Assembly (NCBI GenBank): GCA_003133815.1
Contig: PKZR01000284.1
Coordinates: forward strand, 1-19,856
Direction of reading: 5' to 3'
DNA from: Limisphaerales bacterium
GTDB lineage: Bacteria > Verrucomicrobiota > Verrucomicrobiia > Limisphaerales > UBA11358
Length of the DNA stretch: 19,856 nt
Within the stretch, counting starts at the first letter, position 1. Every line of letters starts with the position of its first letter. Of the stretch, positions 8,787 through 16,047 are shown piece by piece. The position numbers and the translations under genes are program-made. The notes below the pieces were generated by a model. It searched no databases. It saw nothing but the letters and a program-made list of their open reading frames with translations, and had not been told where the DNA came from.

Positions 8787-9169
8787 TTCACTTCCGAAGC
8801 GAGCGCCAGCAATTCCTCGTCCGCGTGCGCGGGCTGGCTCATGCGCTGGATCGCGTCAAAATTTTTCAGCGCGTCCACGTCCGGCATCGGCATCCGAGCC
8901 ACGAGCGCGACGTTCTGGTCGAACGCGACGCGATGCACGTTCAGTTCGTGCTGCTGGAGCGTCAATCCGGCGAAAAGAATTGCGACCGCAGCAAACGCCA
9001 CGCGCGGCAAAAATCTTTGCCAGTTGAAAATGAAATTCCATTTGCGCACCTGGTGCGATTCTTCCAAATCAATCTGCCGCATCACGCACGCGGTGAAATT
9101 CGACGCCACGGGCGCGTCGGGCAGGCGTGACAGCAGCCCGCGCAATTCATTCTGGAACTCGTCTTTCAT
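8783..9169 (-). CDS. Small single-pass membrane protein, anti-sigma-factor-like
   Basis: The product is 128 aa from the ATG at 9169 (MKDEFQNELRGLLSRL). The cytoplasmic part (about 1-47) has the sequence LPDAPVASNFTACVMRQIDLEE. It resembles the short region found in proteins encoded beside ECF sigma factors in Verrucomicrobiota; I see no HxxxCxxC zinc motif. One membrane segment follows (RVAFAAVAILFAGLTL, about 54-69), then an extracytoplasmic tail. It is the first gene of the run leading to DUF3106, lgt and miaA. The frame stays open upstream to 9799, but that part is antisense to the cyclase gene and is not protein-like. Anti-sigma function is inferred; no sigma-factor gene is adjacent. Confidence 0.7.
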   Translation of the reverse strand: MKDEFQNELRGLLSRLPDAPVASNFTACVMRQIDLEESHQVRKWNFIFNWQRFLPRVAFAAVAILFAGLTLQQHELNVHRVAFDQNVALVARMPMPDVDALKNFDAIQRMSQPAHADEELLALASEVK

Positions 9170-9268
9170 CGTTCTGAAAATTAAAAACCGCGTTGCGGGC
9201 AAAGTTGCGGGAAATTTTTCGCCGCCGGGCTGTCCAAAACCGCCTGGTTTCATTATCGTTTCCGCGCC
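9170..9268. promoter_or_regulatory. Divergent intergenic region between membrane-protein operon and adenylate cyclase
   Basis: The 99-bp gap separates two divergent starts and should hold both promoters. I see no convincing sigma-70 hexamer pair and no strong ribosome-binding sequence before the cyclase ATG. The call rests on gene orientation. Confidence 0.35.
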
Positions 9269-11086
9269 ATGCCGGATCTGGTCAAAATTGAGGAGACTTT
9301 GGAACTGCCGCATCCGCGCGCGGCTGTCTGGCCGATTCTCGCGCGGACGGACTGGATCAACCGCGCCGTCGGCCTGCCGCCGGTCAAATACGACATCAAT
9401 CCGCTGCCCGAAGGCGGCAGCGAAATCACCGCGCGCGCGAAAATTTTCGGAATCAAGCTGGAGTGGCGGGAATTTCCGTTTGAGTGGACGGAGCCGGAAT
9501 TTTACCAGGTGCGCCGGATTTATTCTTCCGGGCCGTTTGCGGAAAGCCTGACCGGAATTCGCCTGAAGGAAACCTCCGCCGGCTGCGCGGTTGAAATTTT
9601 CGCGCACTTCACACCGCGCAACGCGTTCGGGAAATTTCTGGCCCGAAAAATCCTCGGCCCGAAAACCATGCGCGACATGCGCGTGCTGGTTTCCGATGTC
9701 GGCAAATTTCTCTCCGGGCAGCAGCGCACGGCGATGTCGAACCTGCCTGTCACCGCAACCGATCCGGCCGCGCTCGGCGAGGGCATGAAGAAACTGCACG
9801 GAAAGAATTTGCCGTTTGTTAATAAACTGCGCGAATTTCTCGCCGAATCGTCGGACGTGGAATTGTGCCGCATCCGGCCGTTCACCGTCGCCCGGAAATG
9901 GGATGCCGACCGATGGGACGTTTTAAAATTGTTTCTGCACGCGACGCGCGCCGGACTGTTGAATTTAAGCTGGGAGGTGCTTTGCCCGAACTGCCGCACC
10001 GCGCCGCCGGGGCGCATCACCTCGCTCGCGCAGCTCGCCAGCGCCGCGCATTGCGACGTTTGCAACATCAAATTCGACGCCGAGTTTGACAAGTCCGTGG
10101 AGCTGAAATTCTCCGTGCATCCGACAGTGCGCCCGTGCGTCGAGCAGATTTTCTGCCTCATCGGGCCCGGAGCAAAACCACACATCGCCAGCCAGATCTT
10201 TCTCGAACCCGGCCAGCGGCGCGAATGGAACCTGCCCGCCGTCAAGCATTCGTTCCGCCTGAATTCGCCACAAGTCAGGGAGTCGGCGGCATTTTGGTCG
10301 GTCGAGAGCGCGTTGTCCGGGTTCGACGCAGAAATCGTCTGCGCGCCGGAAAAGTTTGCATTGCGCATCACGCCGCCTCAAAACGACCGGAAAAAAGTTT
10401 TTGTCTTCAATCCAAATCCTTTCCCCGTGCAGCTCGCGCTTCAGGAGGCAAACTGGGACGTGGATATTCTGACCGCCGCACGCGTCACGAACTGGCAGGA
10501 ATTCCGCGATCTGTTCGCACGCGAAGTGGTTTCGCCGGACGAGGATGTCACCGTCGGCTCGCAGGTTGTTCTCTTCACCGATCTGCGGGGATCGACGGCG
10601 TTGTATTCGAGCATCGGCGACGCGCCCGCCTACGCGCTTGTGCGCGACCATTTCAAAATCCTGCATGACGTCGTCGCCGCGCAGCACGGCTCGGTCGTGA
10701 AAACCATCGGCGACGCGATCATGGCCGTTTTCAGCAACCTGCCCGAGGCGCTCGCGGCGACGCGCGAAATGCACGAGCAGCTTTCGCGCGTGAATTCAAA
10801 GGAAAACGCCCGGCTGCAATTGAAGTCCGGCATTCACGCCGGCTCATGCCTGGCGGTCAACGCCAACGACAAGCTCGATTTTTTCGGGACGACGATCAAT
10901 CTCGCCGCACGACTCGTGAGCCATTGCAATGGAGACGACCTTGTTCTTACTGATGAAATTTATTCGCGAGCCGAGACGCAAAAATTCCTTTCTGCAATCG
11001 GCCACGCTGGCATTTCCGGCGAGGAAATATTCACCGGATTTCCGAGGCCCGTCAAATTCTGGCGGATTCCCGTGCTGCAAAAATAA
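9269..11086 (+). CDS. Class III adenylate cyclase with START/SRPBCC-like and zinc-ribbon domains
   Basis: The product is 605 aa with no membrane segment. Residues about 1-150 look like an SRPBCC/START-type fold (ELPHPRAAVWPILARTDWINR). A middle region of about 160-420 carries a four-cysteine zinc ribbon (C239, C242, C262, C265) and resembles the DUF5939 region found before cyclase domains. Residues about 430-605 form the class III cyclase. It has VVLFTDLRGST with metal-binding D438, VVKTIGDAIMAVF with K478 and D482, and LDFFGTTINLAARL with D537, N544 and R548. The Lys/Asp pair predicts ATP rather than GTP as substrate, so the product should be cAMP. All catalytic positions are present. The START-like domain may sense a hydrophobic ligand; this is inferred. 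The gene converges on the FHA gene with a 5-bp gap. Confidence 0.88.
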   Translation: MPDLVKIEETLELPHPRAAVWPILARTDWINRAVGLPPVKYDINPLPEGGSEITARAKIFGIKLEWREFPFEWTEPEFYQVRRIYSSGPFAESLTGIRLKETSAGCAVEIFAHFTPRNAFGKFLARKILGPKTMRDMRVLVSDVGKFLSGQQRTAMSNLPVTATDPAALGEGMKKLHGKNLPFVNKLREFLAESSDVELCRIRPFTVARKWDADRWDVLKLFLHATRAGLLNLSWEVLCPNCRTAPPGRITSLAQLASAAHCDVCNIKFDAEFDKSVELKFSVHPTVRPCVEQIFCLIGPGAKPHIASQIFLEPGQRREWNLPAVKHSFRLNSPQVRESAAFWSVESALSGFDAEIVCAPEKFALRITPPQNDRKKVFVFNPNPFPVQLALQEANWDVDILTAARVTNWQEFRDLFAREVVSPDEDVTVGSQVVLFTDLRGSTALYSSIGDAPAYALVRDHFKILHDVVAAQHGSVVKTIGDAIMAVFSNLPEALAATREMHEQLSRVNSKENARLQLKSGIHAGSCLAVNANDKLDFFGTTINLAARLVSHCNGDDLVLTDEIYSRAETQKFLSAIGHAGISGEEIFTGFPRPVKFWRIPVLQK

Positions 11087-11091
11087 GCCGC

Positions 11092-11697
11092 CTATTTTTT
11101 GATGTTCTCGCGCGAATAACTGAACTTGAGTTTGACCGTGTCCAAAAATCCCGCGAACCCTTTTTTCTTTTTTGGTTGTTCGGCCTGGATTCGCTCACAT
11201 TTGTGGCTGCATTTTGGGCAGAGAAACAGCGGCTGTCCGCCGCGCACTCGCATCACGCGCACACAGCCATCGCACATCACGTCAAGGCAGTTCGTGCATT
11301 TGTAGGTCGCCTGCGATTGCGCGTGGCGCGAACATGCGACCATGCCGGTTGGCAGAACGACCGGGGGCGCCGGGCGCTCGCGCTCGAATTTCGGGATGGC
11401 GACATTGGCACCTGTGCTCTCGACGAATAATTCCACGTCGCCCAGATGCACTTGGTGTCCGGCATCCAGCCACGCTTCCATGACGGGCTGGCCATTGACG
11501 AAGGTGCCGTTGGTGGAATCGCAATCGCGGATATATACACCGTCGTTTGACAGCGCAATTTCACAATGCACGGACGAAACAGTGGGATGTTCAATGCAGA
11601 ACTCACAGCCGGGGTCGCGACCTACCCGGCTGACGCCGAGGCGCAATTCCAGAATCCGGTTTTCCAAACCCGCCGTCTTGATGAGCAGTCTGGCCAT
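11092..11697 (-). CDS. FHA-domain protein with C-terminal B-box-like zinc cluster
   Basis: The product is 201 aa from the ATG at 11697 (MARLLIKTAGLENRI); the longer open frame upstream does not look like protein. Residues about 1-95 form an FHA domain, which binds phosphothreonine peptides: SRVGRDPGCEF (G26, R27), SSVHCEI (S42, H44) and DCDSTNGTFVNG (N63, G64) are the conserved sites. After a linker rich in Pro comes a B-box-like zinc site: C122, H125, C134, C137, C142, C145, then C160, C163 and nearby His and Cys. The tail is basic (PKKKKG), with no membrane helix. It may read kinase signalling and hold partners through the zinc module. The gene faces the adenylate cyclase gene end to end. 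Confidence 0.85.
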   Translation of the reverse strand: MARLLIKTAGLENRILELRLGVSRVGRDPGCEFCIEHPTVSSVHCEIALSNDGVYIRDCDSTNGTFVNGQPVMEAWLDAGHQVHLGDVELFVESTGANVAIPKFERERPAPPVVLPTGMVACSRHAQSQATYKCTNCLDVMCDGCVRVMRVRGGQPLFLCPKCSHKCERIQAEQPKKKKGFAGFLDTVKLKFSYSRENIKK

Positions 11698-11780
11698 AAT
11701 TTTTCTGAAACCCTGTGAACTTTGCGCCCCGGCAAAATGGAAGTCGAGCGCAAAATGATGCTGAATCGAAGCAAAATTAT
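11698..11780 (-). other. Short gap upstream of the FHA gene
   Basis: An 83-bp gap between the ferredoxin stop and the FHA start. It may hold a promoter for the FHA gene, since it is AT-richer than its surroundings, but no clear hexamers were found. Confidence 0.25.
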
Positions 11781-12140
11781 TTACAACGGATTTTTTGCAA
11801 ATGCAAATTCCTCTACGACTTTTCCACCGATCAAATGCTCCTGAATGATGCGTTCCAAAACTTCCGGCGTGCAATCCCGATACCATACGCCTTCGGGGTA
11901 AACCACCGCCACCGGCCCGCGCACGCACACTCGCAGGCAGTTTGCCTTCGTCCGGTAAACCAGAGGCTCCGCTCCTACGAGGTTTAATTCCTTCAACCGC
12001 CGCTTTAAAAATTCCCACGATTCCAGGGATTTTTCGCGCGCGCAGCATTTCGGCTCTGTCGCGTCCGCGCAGAGAAAAATGTGTCGGCCGAATTTTTCAA
12101 GACCGAGAGTTACAACGGCGGTTTGCAATTCATCCTTCAT
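11781..12140 (-). CDS. Thioredoxin-like (2Fe-2S) ferredoxin
   Basis: The product is 119 aa from the ATG at 12140 (MKDELQTAVVTLGLEKFGRH). A GTG four codons upstream is also possible. The pattern HIFLCADATEPKCC, then TKANCLRVCVRGPVAVVYPEGVWY, is that of the thioredoxin-fold 2Fe-2S ferredoxins, related to the NuoE and Azotobacter Shethna-type fold. Candidate cluster ligands are C24, C32 or C33, C68 and C72. It is likely a soluble electron carrier whose partner is not encoded nearby. The gap to the upstream EamA gene contains an inverted repeat, so it may have its own transcript. Confidence 0.85.
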   Translation of the reverse strand: MKDELQTAVVTLGLEKFGRHIFLCADATEPKCCAREKSLESWEFLKRRLKELNLVGAEPLVYRTKANCLRVCVRGPVAVVYPEGVWYRDCTPEVLERIIQEHLIGGKVVEEFAFAKNPL

Positions 12141-12141
12141 A

Positions 12142-12207
12142 AATAATAACACTCGTCATTCTCATCCTCGATTTATGACAAATGAAATGAGGATGACGAG
12201 GATTATT
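12142..12207. terminator. Imperfect hairpin between EamA transporter and ferredoxin genes
   Basis: Arms at 12152-12165 (CTCGTCATTCTCAT) and 12187-12200 (ATGAGGATGACGAG) pair over 14 positions with one mismatch, around a 21-nt spacer. Outer AATAAT (12142-12147) and ATTATT (12202-12207) can extend the stem after a small bulge. The structure begins inside the EamA stop codon and ends beside the ferredoxin start. It could end the EamA transcript or fold in the ferredoxin leader. There is no long T-run, so classical intrinsic termination is uncertain. Confidence 0.4.
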
Positions 12208-13126
12208 AACGCAAAAATGTCAGACCGATCACGCCGCCAACGGCGATGACTGCCCCGGCGAGCGACCGGATTCCGATCTTTTCGTTATCCACGATTCGCG
12301 TCATCGGCAGCAACATGATGGGTGTCGTGGCAACGACGGCCATGACGATGCCGGCGGGAGTTTTTTCCAGCGCCCATTGCACGCACGTAACGCCAAGCGT
12401 CTGCCCGGCGAGACTGTTGCCAAAAACCCACGGCCAGATGCGAAGCCATTTTTCGCGCGAGACCTGAAAGGTTTTATCCTCGAAAACGCCCCCGTGCACA
12501 TGGGCGGAACGCGATTTGGCGACGATTAAGATGATCGCGGGAATCAAAATGCCGCCGAGGACGCGCTGGTATCCGGTCGTGCCGGGATCGGGAAATTCGC
12601 CAGCATTGTGGGCAACAAAATATGCCTTGCGGCTCAAAACAGCGCCGAGTGCGCTGCAAAATCCGGCAAAGACCGTGAACAAAATCCCGATCCACAACTG
12701 GCGGCGCGGAATATTCGCGTGGTCGCCGGGTGCAAGCGCGATGGCGACGCCTGTTAAAATCACTGCGATGCAAATCAATTCCACGCCGGTTAATTTTGTG
12801 TCGAGCCACAGCCATTCGATCAAAATGGCGAAGAGGGGAATGAAACACTGTGTGAGAAGTACGGTGCGGCGGCTGCCAAGCCGGGGCAGAGCCTGAAAAT
12901 AACCGGTATCGCCGAGGCCGATGCCGCAAAATCCGCTGGCGACGAACAATGGAAACGCCGCGCCTACCAGCCCGCCACCGAAAACATTCGCCCACAGAGC
13001 GAGGCAAAGTGTCGCCATCGCGATGCGCCAGAAGTTCGCCTCCGCGCCGCCGATTTGCCTGGAGCTGCGGTAGCCGCAGATTGCGGAGATGGCAAACAGC
13101 AACGCGGCTAGGAGCGCGGCGGGCAT
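12206..13126 (-). CDS. EamA/DMT-family membrane transporter
   Basis: The product is 306 aa with about ten hydrophobic helices in two similar halves (roughly 1-135 and 145-306), the layout of EamA drug/metabolite transporters. Characteristic pieces are EANFWRIAMATLCLALWA near helix 2, GLGDTGYFQALPRLGSRRTVLL in the first half, and QWALEKTPAGIVMAVVATTPIM in the second. The second half ends with GAVIAVGGVIGLTFLR. A polar insertion (SAHVHGGVFEDKTFQVSRE) lies between helices of the second half. The substrate is unknown; many relatives export amino acids or other metabolites. The ATG follows the stop of the preceding gene with no gap (TAAATG), so the two are translationally coupled. Confidence 0.9.
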   Translation of the reverse strand: MPAALLAALLFAISAICGYRSSRQIGGAEANFWRIAMATLCLALWANVFGGGLVGAAFPLFVASGFCGIGLGDTGYFQALPRLGSRRTVLLTQCFIPLFAILIEWLWLDTKLTGVELICIAVILTGVAIALAPGDHANIPRRQLWIGILFTVFAGFCSALGAVLSRKAYFVAHNAGEFPDPGTTGYQRVLGGILIPAIILIVAKSRSAHVHGGVFEDKTFQVSREKWLRIWPWVFGNSLAGQTLGVTCVQWALEKTPAGIVMAVVATTPIMLLPMTRIVDNEKIGIRSLAGAVIAVGGVIGLTFLR

Positions 13127-13456
13127 TTACAAATCTTCGTAGAATTCGTCGGCGGCTATCGCGCCACCCTCGCCCTCGGGTGCCACGCCACTTTCCGCGA
13201 GGATTTTGGCGATATCCGGTGAGACCCACTGCGCGTGCTTGCCTTTTCTTGGAAGCGGCTTGATGCGGAAACGCCCCTGGGAATCACTTTCGAGAATGCC
13301 TCGTTCCTCCATGCGTAATAAAATGGTCTTGGCCCAGTTCGGGTCTTTGTGAAATTTCTGTTTGCCGCCGGCACGGCGTGAAATCTCGGTGGCATTTGTG
13401 AAGTCGGCGCCCCAGCCTTTCAAAAACTGGAAAATCTCGCGCTCGTCTGTGTCCAT
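13127..13456 (-). CDS. Small hypothetical protein, winged-helix-like
   Basis: The product is 109 aa (MDTDEREIFQFLKGWG). I do not recognise a named family. The order is helix-rich, with TNATEISRRAGG, then WAKTILLRMEERGILESDS, then RFRIKPLP. This has the look of a winged helix: recognition helix followed by a two-strand wing. The C-terminal third is acidic and glycine-rich (GVAPEGEGGAIAADEFYEDL). No catalytic motif is seen. It lies 38 bp after transaldolase and abuts the EamA start with no gap. It may be a small DNA-binding regulator of the neighbouring transporter, but that is a guess from position and shape. Confidence 0.7.
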   Translation of the reverse strand: MDTDEREIFQFLKGWGADFTNATEISRRAGGKQKFHKDPNWAKTILLRMEERGILESDSQGRFRIKPLPRKGKHAQWVSPDIAKILAESGVAPEGEGGAIAADEFYEDL

Positions 13457-13494
13457 AGCTCAATGCTGGCAGAAGCAAAATACAAGTCGAGGCA

Positions 13495-14448
13495 TTAAAG
13501 CTTCGCGGCGATGAATTGTTCCAATTTAACGGCGTCAGCGTTGAACAGACGGATTCCTTCGGCGGTTTTTTCCGTCGCCATCGCATTTTCATTAAACATC
13601 CAGCGGAACTTTTTTTCGTCGAGCAGAATTTTTTCAATTTTGCTTTCTCGCGCAATTTCGAGACTCAGCTTGCGCGGAAGCGCCTCGGTATTTTTCTGCA
13701 ATTCGCCGAGCAGTTGCGGGCTGATGGTCAGCAGATCGCAGCCGGCGAGTTCCTGGATTTCACCGACGTTACGGAAACTAGCACCCATGACCTCGGTCGC
13801 GTGGCCGAATTTTTTGTAATAGGAATAAATCTCCTTCACGGAAATCACGCCGGGATCTTCGGCGGGCGCAAAATCCTTTTTCTCCTTGGCCTTGTACCAG
13901 TCCATGATGCGGCCGACGAACGGCGAAATCAATTTTACCTTCGCCTCCGCGCACGCGACGGCTTGTGCTAGCGAGAAAAGCAACGTGAGATTGCAGTTGA
14001 TGCCGTCGCGCTGGAGGATTTCCGCCGCGCGAATGCCTTCCCACGTCGAGGCGATTTTGATGAGCACTCGCTCGCGCCCGATGCCGTGCTTTTGATAAAG
14101 CTCGATGAAGTGGCGGCCTTTGGCGACGAGCGCTTCCGTGTCAAAAGACATGTTCGCGTCGGTCTCGGTCGAGACGCGACCGGGAACGATTTTTAAAATT
14201 TCGAGTCCGAACAAAATCAGCAAATCATCCATCACACGGGGCAGAAGATCGTTGCCGCTGAATTTTGTTTTGTTGTCCGCAACCGCCTTGTCCACGAGAA
14301 ATTTGTATTCCGGCATCTGTGCCGCCTTGAAAATCAGCGACGGGTTGGTCGTGGCGTCGCGCGGGGCAAATTGCTTGAGTGTCGCGAAATCGCCGCTGTC
14401 GGCGACGACGACGGTGAACTGTTTGAGTTGTTCGAGTTGTGTGCTCAT
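13495..14448 (-). CDS. tal: Transaldolase
   Basis: The product is 317 aa, matching the TalB-type length. Transaldolase moves a dihydroxyacetone unit between sugar phosphates in the non-oxidative pentose phosphate pathway. Visible motifs are DATTNPSLIF (residues 31-40), GRVSTETDAN (90-99) and VLIKIASTWEGIRAA, with the Schiff-base lysine at 131. They continue with NCNLTLLFSLAQAVACAEA, ISPFVGRIMDW and MGASFRNVGEI. The ATG at 14448 is preceded by AGGAA, a good ribosome-binding sequence. An upstream extension of the frame to 14550 overlaps the divergent gene and is rejected. It heads a minus-strand run with the small hypothetical and EamA genes, and diverges from rhamnulokinase. Confidence 0.97.
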   Translation of the reverse strand: MSTQLEQLKQFTVVVADSGDFATLKQFAPRDATTNPSLIFKAAQMPEYKFLVDKAVADNKTKFSGNDLLPRVMDDLLILFGLEILKIVPGRVSTETDANMSFDTEALVAKGRHFIELYQKHGIGRERVLIKIASTWEGIRAAEILQRDGINCNLTLLFSLAQAVACAEAKVKLISPFVGRIMDWYKAKEKKDFAPAEDPGVISVKEIYSYYKKFGHATEVMGASFRNVGEIQELAGCDLLTISPQLLGELQKNTEALPRKLSLEIARESKIEKILLDEKKFRWMFNENAMATEKTAEGIRLFNADAVKLEQFIAAKL

Positions 14449-14464
14449 AATTTCCTGTGCATTT

Positions 14465-14493
14465 AAAATACGCCAGCTTCGCCCGTTGGCAAA
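14465..14493 (-). promoter_or_regulatory. Possible promoter of transaldolase
   Basis: On the minus strand TTTGCC (14488-14493) and TATTTT (14465-14470) are 17 bp apart, like sigma-70 -35 and -10 boxes. They lie 16 nt before the ATG, giving a very short leader that still includes AGGAA. Both hexamers deviate from consensus. Confidence 0.3.
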
Positions 14494-14497
14494 CTTT

Positions 14498-14525
14498 TTG
14501 ACACTGCGCCCGCATTGCTTAAACT
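14498..14525 (+). promoter_or_regulatory. Possible promoter of rhamnulokinase gene
   Basis: A perfect -35 hexamer TTGACA (14498-14503) and a TAAACT -10 (14520-14525, four of six matches) are 16 bp apart. They point at the ATG at 14543, so the leader would be about 10 nt. No Shine-Dalgarno sequence follows. It partly overlaps the divergent transaldolase promoter region. Confidence 0.42.
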
Positions 14526-14542
14526 GACCGCTCGATTTTCTT

Positions 14543-16003
14543 ATGCCCACACATTATCTAGCCTGTGACCTCGGCGCGGACAGCGGACGCCTCATGCTCG
14601 GCACGCTCGACGGCGGAAAAATTGTCCTGGAGGAGCTGCACCGTTTCCCCAACGGCCCGGTGAAGACGAGCGGCGCGCTGCATTGGAACTTTGACGCGTT
14701 GCTCAATGAATTAAAGACTGGCCTGAAAAAGGCCGCCGCGCGCCAGTTGCCCATTGCCAGCATCAGCACCGATTCGTGGGGCGTTGACTACGTCCTTTAC
14801 GACGAGCGCGGCACGGTCATGTCACCAGTGTGGTGCTACCGCGATTCGCGCACGGCGTTCGGCGTGGAAAATGCCAAGTCGAGGACGGACTGGCCTACGA
14901 TTTACGCCGAGACGGGCATCCAGTTCATGGCACTCAACACGATTTACCAGCTCGCCGCCGAGCCTCCCGAACGGCTGGCACGCGTAAAGCAACTTCTGCT
15001 CATCGGCGACGCGTTCAATTATTTCTGCTCCGGCGTGGCGCGCAACGAGGTTTCCCTTGCCAGCACCACGCAGCTATACAATCCAAAAACACGGACATGG
15101 TCGAAAAAACTCCTTGACGCACTTAAGCTGCGCGAGGACATGTTCGCGCCGATTTGCGCCAGCGGCACAAAACTCGGCCCATTGAAAAAAAATCTCGCCA
15201 CGGAAGTCGGCCTGCCGCAAATCGAAGTCATCGCCAGTTGCTCGCACGACACCGGCGCAGCGGTCGCGGCGGTTCCGGCGAGCGGCGAGAACTGGGCTTA
15301 CTTGAGTTCCGGCACCTGGTCGCTCATGGGCGTTGAATGGCCGCAGCCCATCATCACCGACCAGGGCCGCGCGCTCGGCTTTACGAACGAGATTGGCTTT
15401 GGCAATTCCGTGCGTCTGCTGAAAAACATCGTCGGCCTTTGGATCGTCCAGGAATGCCGCCGCCAATGGACGAAGGAAGGAAAGAAATACGATTTCGCCG
15501 CGCTCGAACAGCTCGCCGCCGCCGCACCGCCGTTCGTATCCCTCATCAACGCCGACGACCCGCGCTTTTTGAGCCCCGACAACATGCCGAAAAAAATCGC
15601 CGAGTTCTGCCAGGAAACCGGCCAGCCCGTGCCCGCCAATCATGCCGCGTATATGCGCTGCATATACGAGAGCCTCGCACTGTTTTACCGCGTCGTGCTG
15701 CGCCGCATCGAGCGGCTCACCGGCAAAAAGATCGGGCAGCTCCACATCGTTGGCGGCGGCAGCAAGGACGCAACGCTCAACCAGTTCGCCGCCAATGCGC
15801 TGAAAATTCCCGTCATCGCCGGCCCGACCGAATGCACCGCTACCGGCAACATGCTCGTGCAGGCCATCGCGCTCGGCCACATCCCGTCGCACGCCGCCGC
15901 GCGTGAAATCGTCCGCAATTCATTTGAAATGAAAACCTTCACGCCGCAGAATTCCGCGCAATGGGACGCCGCCGCCGCACGGTTTGAAAAATTGTTGAGC
16001 TGA
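14543..16003 (+). CDS. rhaB: Rhamnulokinase (FGGY sugar kinase)
   Basis: The product is 486 aa, typical for RhaB, which phosphorylates L-rhamnulose at C1 using ATP. It begins with the ATPase-fold phosphate loop ACDLGADSGRLMLG (residues 7-20). Other marks are ASISTDSWGVDYVLYD (72-87), CYRDSR, GIQFMALNTIYQL and CSHDTGAAV with the likely catalytic base D236. SSGTWSLMGVE and the C-terminal HIVGGGSKDATLNQFAANAL, then GPTECTATGN, complete the set. These match RhaB better than xylulo- or glycerol kinases. No other rhamnose genes (isomerase, aldolase, transporter) are in the window. The downstream regulator starts 44 bp on. Confidence 0.93.
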   Translation: MPTHYLACDLGADSGRLMLGTLDGGKIVLEELHRFPNGPVKTSGALHWNFDALLNELKTGLKKAAARQLPIASISTDSWGVDYVLYDERGTVMSPVWCYRDSRTAFGVENAKSRTDWPTIYAETGIQFMALNTIYQLAAEPPERLARVKQLLLIGDAFNYFCSGVARNEVSLASTTQLYNPKTRTWSKKLLDALKLREDMFAPICASGTKLGPLKKNLATEVGLPQIEVIASCSHDTGAAVAAVPASGENWAYLSSGTWSLMGVEWPQPIITDQGRALGFTNEIGFGNSVRLLKNIVGLWIVQECRRQWTKEGKKYDFAALEQLAAAAPPFVSLINADDPRFLSPDNMPKKIAEFCQETGQPVPANHAAYMRCIYESLALFYRVVLRRIERLTGKKIGQLHIVGGGSKDATLNQFAANALKIPVIAGPTECTATGNMLVQAIALGHIPSHAAAREIVRNSFEMKTFTPQNSAQWDAAAARFEKLLS

Positions 16004-16017
16004 AATCCACTGGATTT
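16003..16017. promoter_or_regulatory. 15-bp palindrome upstream of the Lrp-type gene (candidate operator)
   Basis: AAATCC-ACT-GGATTT is a perfect inverted repeat with a 3-bp centre, 30 bp before the regulator start. It matches a palindrome before the aminotransferase gene (17946-17960) at 11 of 15 positions, and two of the four differences are symmetric. Lrp-family proteins bind palindromes of about this size, so self-regulation is plausible. It has no T-run and is unlikely to be a terminator. Confidence 0.4.
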
Positions 16018-16047
16018 GCGCCTGATTTGTGTGAAACTAAACGTCCG

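Noticed and set aside
9170..9799. Upstream extension of the anti-sigma-like gene to a 338-aa product
   Set aside because: The added part is antisense to the cyclase N-terminus and has Arg/Gly-rich shadow composition. The ATG at 9169 gives a normal protein.
11698..12048. N-terminal extension of the FHA protein
   Set aside because: It overlaps the ferredoxin gene out of frame. The FHA domain starts right after the ATG at 11697.
15074..15892. Minus-strand frame of 272 codons and similar frames across rhaB
   Set aside because: They mirror the rhamnulokinase codons and show no family pattern.
16003..16017. Hairpin after rhaB as a terminator
   Set aside because: The stem is short and AT-rich and no T-run follows. 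A shared operator explains it better.
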